A stretch of 10,625 nt of DNA from Bacillota bacterium (GTDB taxonomy: Bacteria; Bacillota_I; Bacilli_A; RFN20; CAG-826): contig JAEWLX010000097.1 in the NCBI GenBank assembly GCA_023457325.1, forward strand, positions 1 through 10,625. The letters are read 5' to 3'. Made by a program: the position numbers and the translations under genes. Shown here in pieces: positions 7,151 to 10,625 of the stretch (position 1 is its first letter; each line of letters opens with the position of its first letter). Below the pieces are notes generated by a model. It did no database searches. It was not told the DNA's origin and worked only from the letters and a program-made list of their open reading frames with translations.

Positions 7151-7774
7151 TTAGAGAAGACTGACGTGTTTTATAAGTTGGCGGGCAACTGGTCCATAAG
7201 TGTAACGATGGATACCAGGTAATGTTCCGTGCTCACTAAGAGCCTTGAGATGGGCTTTTGTCGGATAGCCTTTATTTTTATCAAAATGGTATTGTGGGTA
7301 TTTTTGGTGCAAGTCCAACATGATATCATCCCGCACAACTTTGGCGATAATCGAAGCTGCGGCAATCGCTCTTACTTTCGCATCGCCTTTTATGATGTCG
7401 TATACTGGACAAGAAAAACCATCAAGCGGCATCGCATCGGTCATCACACAATCAACTTTGATGCTAAGATTATTTAGAGCCATTTTCATCGCTAATTTAG
7501 ATGCCTGATAAATATTTATTTCGTCAATCGTTTCCGGACTTACAATACCTACGCCATAAGCGAGGCAATTGGTAGTTAAGTCAACGAAAAGCTTTCGTCT
7601 CTTTTTATCAGAAAGTTTCTTCGAATCATTAACCTCATTATTTAAGTACGTGCGCGGGAGCACGATAGCGCACGCGACCACAGGACCTGCCAATGGTCCC
7701 CTACCCGCCTCATCAACGCCAGCAATGTTTATTATTTTTTCCGAATAAAAGGAATCTTCGTAGATTAAAGCCAT
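7151..7774 (-). CDS. rnhB: Ribonuclease HII
   Basis: RNase HII nicks DNA 5' of misincorporated ribonucleotides and cuts RNA in RNA-DNA hybrids. The 207-aa length is close to the short E. coli type and lacks the extra N-terminal region of the Bacillus protein. The metal-binding DEDD residues can be placed as Asp21 and Glu22 in AGVDEAGRGPLAGPVV, Asp113 in VMTDAMP and Asp131 in IKGDAKV. The GRG motif (24-26) and the Tyr of NKGYPT (170) used for ribonucleotide recognition are present. The ATG is one base after the rbgA stop (TAATATG), and I see no SD upstream, so translation probably depends on ribosomes finishing rbgA. The gene order rbgA-rnhB-dprA is conserved in Firmicutes. Confidence 0.96.
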   Translation of the reverse strand: MALIYEDSFYSEKIINIAGVDEAGRGPLAGPVVACAIVLPRTYLNNEVNDSKKLSDKKRRKLFVDLTTNCLAYGVGIVSPETIDEINIYQASKLAMKMALNNLSIKVDCVMTDAMPLDGFSCPVYDIIKGDAKVRAIAAASIIAKVVRDDIMLDLHQKYPQYHFDKNKGYPTKAHLKALSEHGTLPGIHRYTYGPVARQLIKHVSLL

Positions 7775-7775
7775 A

Positions 7776-8621
7776 TTAGATTTTTTCTAAAGATAAGCGT
7801 GTGATTCGGCCATCACGAAAATCGTTAAGTAAAATCATGCTTGCTCGATTTAAATCTAGATTACCCCCGATAAGAGCACCGGAAGATAGTGCAATTTGCT
7901 CAATGATTGTTCGTTCATCTTTTAGTGATGAATCTTTTAAAGAATAGAAGGTTATCAACTGCTGAGGATGATTATCTTTTAAATATGAGACAATCTTTGA
8001 AGCTAATTCTTCTTTAGGTAAAATATCTTCTTTGACCATACCAAGCAACGCAAGATTAATAGCGAGTTCTGGTTTTTCAAACTTCATTGGCAATATACCA
8101 GGAGTATCAAGTAACAAAAACTTGTTATCAACCTTAATCCATTGTTGGGCTTTAGTCTTGCCGGGACGATTTTCAACGAGCGCAACTCGTTTACCTGCTA
8201 GTTTGTTAATAAGCGTTGATTTGCCAGCATTGGGGACGCCGACGACCATTATTCTCAGTGGCTGTGGTTTCATGCCTCTTGTCGCTTCTTTGCGCCGTTT
8301 ATCGCCATCTGTGGCGACAATTGTTTTGACGAGGCGCATAATGTCTTTATTGTTTAAAAGATTAACGGCGACGGCTTTTTGACCTTCGCTTACAAAGTGT
8401 TCTATCCACTTATCCGTCTCGTTTTCCAAAGCCAAATCACTTTTTGTCAAGACAATGAGCCTTTGCCGATTTTTTAATAGCGCCAACAAATCAGAGTTAG
8501 CCGAACTTAAAACAGCACGAGCATCACGAAGTTCAACAACGAGATCAACGAGCGAGGCTTTTTCGCCAATTTCGCGCAAAGCGCGATTCATGTGACCTGG
8601 AAACCAATGAATATTAGGCAT
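7776..8621 (-). CDS. rbgA: Ribosome biogenesis GTPase RbgA (YlqF)
   Basis: RbgA is a circularly permuted GTPase needed for late assembly of the 50S subunit in Gram-positives. In this 281-aa protein the motifs come in permuted order: G4 as TKSD (59-62), then G1 as GVPNAGKST (128-136), a G2-type Thr in RPGKTKAQQW (152-161), and G3 as DTPG (172-175). The N-terminal WFPGHM holds His10, equivalent to the catalytic His9 of the Bacillus protein. The C-terminal helical domain (about 200-281) fits the RNA-binding region of the family. G4 starts with Thr instead of the usual Asn. The start overlaps the lepB stop by 8 nt, with a modest AGGTGG site. Identification is secure from the motifs and the position. 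Confidence 0.95.
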   Translation of the reverse strand: MPNIHWFPGHMNRALREIGEKASLVDLVVELRDARAVLSSANSDLLALLKNRQRLIVLTKSDLALENETDKWIEHFVSEGQKAVAVNLLNNKDIMRLVKTIVATDGDKRRKEATRGMKPQPLRIMVVGVPNAGKSTLINKLAGKRVALVENRPGKTKAQQWIKVDNKFLLLDTPGILPMKFEKPELAINLALLGMVKEDILPKEELASKIVSYLKDNHPQQLITFYSLKDSSLKDERTIIEQIALSSGALIGGNLDLNRASMILLNDFRDGRITRLSLEKI

Positions 8622-9414
8622 CTTTCCACCTTAAAGATCGAGGCCAATGAAGCCTCACTTTTTCAGCGTGGCAGACACCTCCTACGCAAACAAGGGTACA
8701 AGTTCCTTCAATCGCAACCGCCACTCCTTTAATATACTCATAAAGAATTGGTCCGTTTGAACTTGAATCGTCACTATTGCCGCGATTATCGCCAAGCACA
8801 TAGTATTGATCATCAGCCAAGGTTAAAGGATTATCGATATTCGGAATGTGAATACCGCTATAATTTTTGCCACGTATCAAACTTTCTTGACCAAAATTTT
8901 GTTCAACGAGGACAGCCTCCGACTCACCTTCAGGAAAAACATATAAATCGCCATTTGGGGATTTTCCGGCTTCGGCGCTAACAAAGTAAAACGTTTCACC
9001 AGGGAGAGCAATAACGCGTTTGATTTTATCTTTTAAATCACCTTCTTTGTAGGCGGTGACAATAATATCGAAGCGCTTGATGCCATCAATAGCATGTTTA
9101 TGCGTATCCATGATGCCGTATTCGACAACATTGCCATCATCAGGTCTATTTTGAACGGCGCCGATTAGAACCCCATCGCTATAAGTCGCGCTACCGTTTA
9201 ATGTCGGATACATCGACTGACCATTAACAAAAAAGGATTTGTAGTAGAGATTGTGAAAAATAATGACATTACCAATAAGTAAGGCTGTCACAAATAAAAA
9301 GCTAAAGACAAATTTCAAAAAAACACGCATTGGATTGCGGCGAATACCGAGTTCTTTTCTAACTTGACGGTCGTGTTTGCGATTGCCGTTAGGTTCTAAA
9401 TAGCTGTCTACCAT
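8614..9414 (-). CDS. lepB: Type I signal peptidase with an unusual Cys-containing C-terminus
   Basis: Signal peptidase I cleaves signal peptides on the outer face of the membrane. The 266-aa protein has a basic cytoplasmic start (1-30), one membrane segment (about 31-56), and then the catalytic region. The Ser-Lys dyad is Ser67 in NGQSMYPTL and Lys132 in IKRVIALPGE. Box E is GDNRGNSDDS (208-217). Where family members usually finish with a short beta-strand, here the segment TCTLVCVGGVCH (238-249) brings three Cys and a His, followed by a basic tail that overlaps rbgA by 8 nt. AAGGA lies 6 nt before the ATG. It appears to be the first gene of the lepB-rbgA-rnhB(-dprA) unit. Placing lepB between rplS and rbgA is known in Listeria and clostridia. 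Confidence 0.94.
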   Translation of the reverse strand: MVDSYLEPNGNRKHDRQVRKELGIRRNPMRVFLKFVFSFLFVTALLIGNVIIFHNLYYKSFFVNGQSMYPTLNGSATYSDGVLIGAVQNRPDDGNVVEYGIMDTHKHAIDGIKRFDIIVTAYKEGDLKDKIKRVIALPGETFYFVSAEAGKSPNGDLYVFPEGESEAVLVEQNFGQESLIRGKNYSGIHIPNIDNPLTLADDQYYVLGDNRGNSDDSSSNGPILYEYIKGVAVAIEGTCTLVCVGGVCHAEKVRLHWPRSLRWKDA

Positions 9415-9430
9415 ATAATGTCCTTGTTTA

Positions 9431-9459
9431 AGTATAATTACGTATTCACCATTTTACAA
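9431..9459 (-). promoter_or_regulatory. Sigma-A-type promoter of the lepB-rbgA-rnhB unit
   Basis: The minus strand has TTGTAA (9454-9459), 17 bp, then TATACT (9431-9436). The predicted start near 9424 leaves a leader of only about 10 nt, just enough for the AAGGA site before the lepB ATG. Confidence 0.72.
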
Positions 9460-9484
9460 TAAAACCATTTAGGTTTTAATATTT

Positions 9485-9518
9485 ATAAAAAGAAAAGCCC
9501 TCGATTAACGAGAGCTTT
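9485..9518 (-). terminator. Rho-independent terminator of rplS
   Basis: The minus strand forms a 10-bp stem (AAAGC-T-CTCG with CGAG-G-GCTTT, one G-U pair) closed by a TTAAT loop and followed by a T-rich tract. It lies 13 bases after the rplS stop and isolates rplS from lepB. Confidence 0.92.
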
Positions 9519-9531
9519 AGTTGCTAAGTTA

Positions 9532-9879
9532 TTAAAGTATTTCTTTAATACGAGCGGCTTTACCCGACAATTTGCGAAGATAATTAATCTTATTTCTACG
9601 CACTCTGCCACGTTTGATGAGTTCAATTTTTGCGATAGCGGGTGAATGAATCGAGAAGGTTCTTTCGACACCGACACCAGATGAGATTTTTCTAACGGTA
9701 AAGGTTTCGCTGACGCCCGAGCCCCGACGTTGCATAACAACGCCTTCAAAAGCTTGGAGACGCTCTTTTTTGTTTTCGATAATTCTCACGAAAACCTTGA
9801 CTGTGTCACCTGAACTGAAATCAATGATATCGGATTTGAGTTGAGAAGCTGTAACTTCGTTAACGATGTTGGAATTCAT
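9532..9879 (-). CDS. rplS: 50S ribosomal protein L19
   Basis: L19 sits at the 30S-50S interface and contributes to an intersubunit bridge. The start at 9879 is supported by AGGAGG 8 nt upstream and gives 115 aa, the normal length; a longer reading to 9927 would run into the structured leader. The family pattern is clear: [20 protein letters not shown] (residues 23-42), [12 protein letters not shown], the ETFTVRKIS stretch, and the basic C-terminal [13 protein letters not shown]. In Bacillus it follows trmD in the rpsP-rimM-trmD-rplS operon; here it stands alone between its own promoter and terminator, with rpsP pointing the other way. Confidence 0.97.
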   Translation of the reverse strand: MNSNIVNEVTASQLKSDIIDFSSGDTVKVFVRIIENKKERLQAFEGVVMQRRGSGVSETFTVRKISSGVGVERTFSIHSPAIAKIELIKRGRVRRNKINYLRKLSGKAARIKEIL

Positions 9880-9911
9880 TTCTGTATCCTCCTTTTCATG
9901 TGGTTTCTTAA

Positions 9912-9954
9912 GGCGTTCTTGTCCCAAACAATGACAGCGGACCGTCTGCAGCGC
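9912..9954 (-). ncRNA. L19-type ribosomal protein leader (candidate)
   Basis: Upstream of rplS the minus-strand transcript has an outer GCG/CGC helix (9952-9954 with 9913-9915). It encloses a GTCC/GGAC helix (9939-9942 with 9921-9924) and a loop region with CGCTGTC and TTGTTTGG. Position, size and compact fold match the L19 leader known upstream of rplS in Firmicutes, thought to be bound by L19 for autoregulation. The assignment is from memory of that family, not from a covariance search. Confidence 0.6.
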
Positions 9955-9972
9955 ATTTATAAGCGCTTAGTT

Positions 9973-10001
9973 ATATTACCAAATTAATATTTGGTTGACA
10001 A
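9973..10001 (-). promoter_or_regulatory. rplS promoter with a perfect palindrome filling its spacer
   Basis: The minus strand shows -35 TTGTCA (9996-10001), 17 bp, and -10 TAATAT (9973-9978), with a start near 9966. The spacer is almost exactly an 18-bp perfect inverted repeat, ACCAAAT-TAAT-ATTTGGT (9978-9995). That position would let a bound dimer block RNA polymerase, so it is a candidate operator. Confidence 0.6.
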
Positions 10002-10039
10002 GAAACAATTATTCGATAGTTGCTGTTAAGTATTTTTGC

Positions 10040-10068
10040 TTGACAGTCTTCATTGATTATAATAAACT
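10040..10068 (+). promoter_or_regulatory. Promoter of rpsP-khpA
   Basis: A consensus -35 TTGACA (10040-10045) pairs at 17 bp with TAAACT (10063-10068). A perfect TATAAT is also present at 10058-10063, but only 12 bp from that -35; it could instead use TTGCTT (10036-10041) at 16 bp. Both readings start transcription shortly before the AGGAG site at 10081-10085. Confidence 0.65.
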
Positions 10069-10092
10069 TTCTAAGGAAAAAGGAGAAAGCAT

Positions 10093-10377
10093 ATGTCAGT
10101 AAAAATTAGGTTAACAAGAGTCGGTCGCCATAAAGATCCATTCTTTCGTATTGTTGTTGCCGATTCACGCCATGCTCGTGATGGTCGCTACATTGAACAA
10201 CTAGGCTTTTTTGATCCTGCTAAGGGTATCGAAAACGCTATTATCGACGAAGAAGTAACGTTAAAATGGCTCCGTCAGGGTGCGACCCCATCTGATACGA
10301 TTCGTACTTTATTTACGAAAAAAGGATTGATGGCCAAGCTCGCTGAAAGCAAGAAAAGCGTTAAGGGAGATAAATAA
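10093..10377 (+). CDS. rpsP: 30S ribosomal protein S16
   Basis: S16 is an early-assembling protein of the 30S body. The 94-aa length and the opening VKIRLTRVGRHKDPFFRIVVAD (residues 3-24) are typical, followed by DGRYIEQLGFFDP and the WLRQGATPSDTIRTLF motif (59-74). AGGAG lies 7 nt before the ATG. The stop overlaps the khpA start by one base (TAATG). The gene is divergent from rplS, although in Bacillus the two belong to one operon. Confidence 0.98.
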   Translation: MSVKIRLTRVGRHKDPFFRIVVADSRHARDGRYIEQLGFFDPAKGIENAIIDEEVTLKWLRQGATPSDTIRTLFTKKGLMAKLAESKKSVKGDK

Positions 10378-10625
10378 TGGATTACGAGAAGATTATTCAC
10401 GCCTTGATCGATTCCTTTGTTGAAAACAAAGATATTATCATGATTCGTGAACTTCCAAGTGATTCACCACGCGATATCGTCTTATTGATTGTCGCCGAAA
10501 ACGAAGACACCGCTCGACTTATTGGCCGGAAAGGTTCAATCGCTAATGCCCTTCGAGAAATGATCTCGATCGCCGGCAAAACGGAAAATAAACGCATTCA
10601 CTTAAAGTTTGAATCGTTTGAAGAT
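10377..10625 (+). CDS. khpA: KH-domain RNA-binding protein KhpA (YlqC), cut by the right edge
   Basis: KhpA is a small KH-domain protein that in streptococci and other Firmicutes works with KhpB (Jag/EloR) in RNA binding and cell elongation. The 83 codons visible are near the full family length (about 76-85 aa), so little is missing. The KH signature is RLIGRKGSIANALR (48-61), with the GxxG loop as Gly50-Arg-Lys-Gly53. The ATG shares a base with the rpsP stop, and GGGAG just upstream serves as SD. The rpsP-khpA pairing is the standard one, with ylqD or rimM and trmD expected beyond the window. Confidence 0.93.
   Translation, partial: MDYEKIIHALIDSFVENKDIIMIRELPSDSPRDIVLLIVAENEDTARLIGRKGSIANALREMISIAGKTENKRIHLKFESFED

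Noticed and set aside
8032..8382. 116-aa plus-strand ORF opposite rbgA
   Set aside because: It is antisense to the conserved GTPase core; its open frame follows from codon bias in rbgA, with no SD or recognisable domain.
9879..9927. Longer L19 starting at 9927
   Set aside because: It would be read through the L19 leader and the AGGAGG site; the 115-aa form matches the family length.
10397..10597. 66-aa minus-strand ORF opposite khpA
   Set aside because: It lies fully within the conserved KH-domain gene and has no translation signals.
1..10625. Mobile element, CRISPR array, dif site, or an undescribed multigene defence or metabolic system
   Set aside because: Every gene belongs to a known housekeeping family in near-canonical order; I saw no terminal inverted repeats, direct repeat arrays, transposase or orphan gene cluster.

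Overview
This is a conserved housekeeping segment from a low-GC Firmicutes-type bacterium. I infer a Bacilli, Erysipelotrichia or Mollicutes-related lineage. The base composition is AT-rich, Shine-Dalgarno (SD) sites are of the AGGAGG type, and promoters are sigma-A-like. The block rplS-lepB-rbgA-rnhB-dprA-topA-trmFO-xerC-rpsB-tsf follows the order known from Bacillus and Listeria. Tryptophan is encoded by TGG wherever I checked, and all ten visible stop codons are TAA, so the standard bacterial code fits and there is no sign of UGA-Trp reassignment. The genus cannot be fixed from this window.

Layout, left to right. All genes from 1 to 9879 lie on the minus strand, so transcription runs right to left. 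tsf (partial, running off the left edge) and rpsB (1-1636) form one unit with a promoter at 1765-1794 and a leader of about 120 nt. xerC and trmFO (1849-4033) form a second unit ending in a strong terminator at 1801-1834. topA (4084-6171) is a single gene with its own promoter and a terminator at 4050-4075. dprA, rnhB, rbgA and lepB (6283-9414) form a tightly packed unit driven by a promoter at 9431-9459, with a terminator-like hairpin between rnhB and dprA. rplS (9532-9879) is monocistronic, with its own promoter, an L19-type leader and a terminator. From 10093 rpsP and khpA (partial, running off the right edge) are transcribed divergently on the plus strand.

The genes serve translation and ribosome assembly (S2, EF-Ts, L19, S16, RbgA, KhpA), tRNA modification (TrmFO), genome maintenance (TopA, XerC, RNase HII, DprA) and protein export (LepB). 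I found no mobile element, CRISPR array, tRNA, rRNA, defence island or novel multigene system. The interest is mostly regulatory: an rpsB leader with mutually exclusive helices, a perfect palindrome inside the rplS promoter, an apparently leaderless trmFO, an SD-sequestering terminator-like hairpin before dprA, and the inversion of rpsP-khpA relative to rplS.
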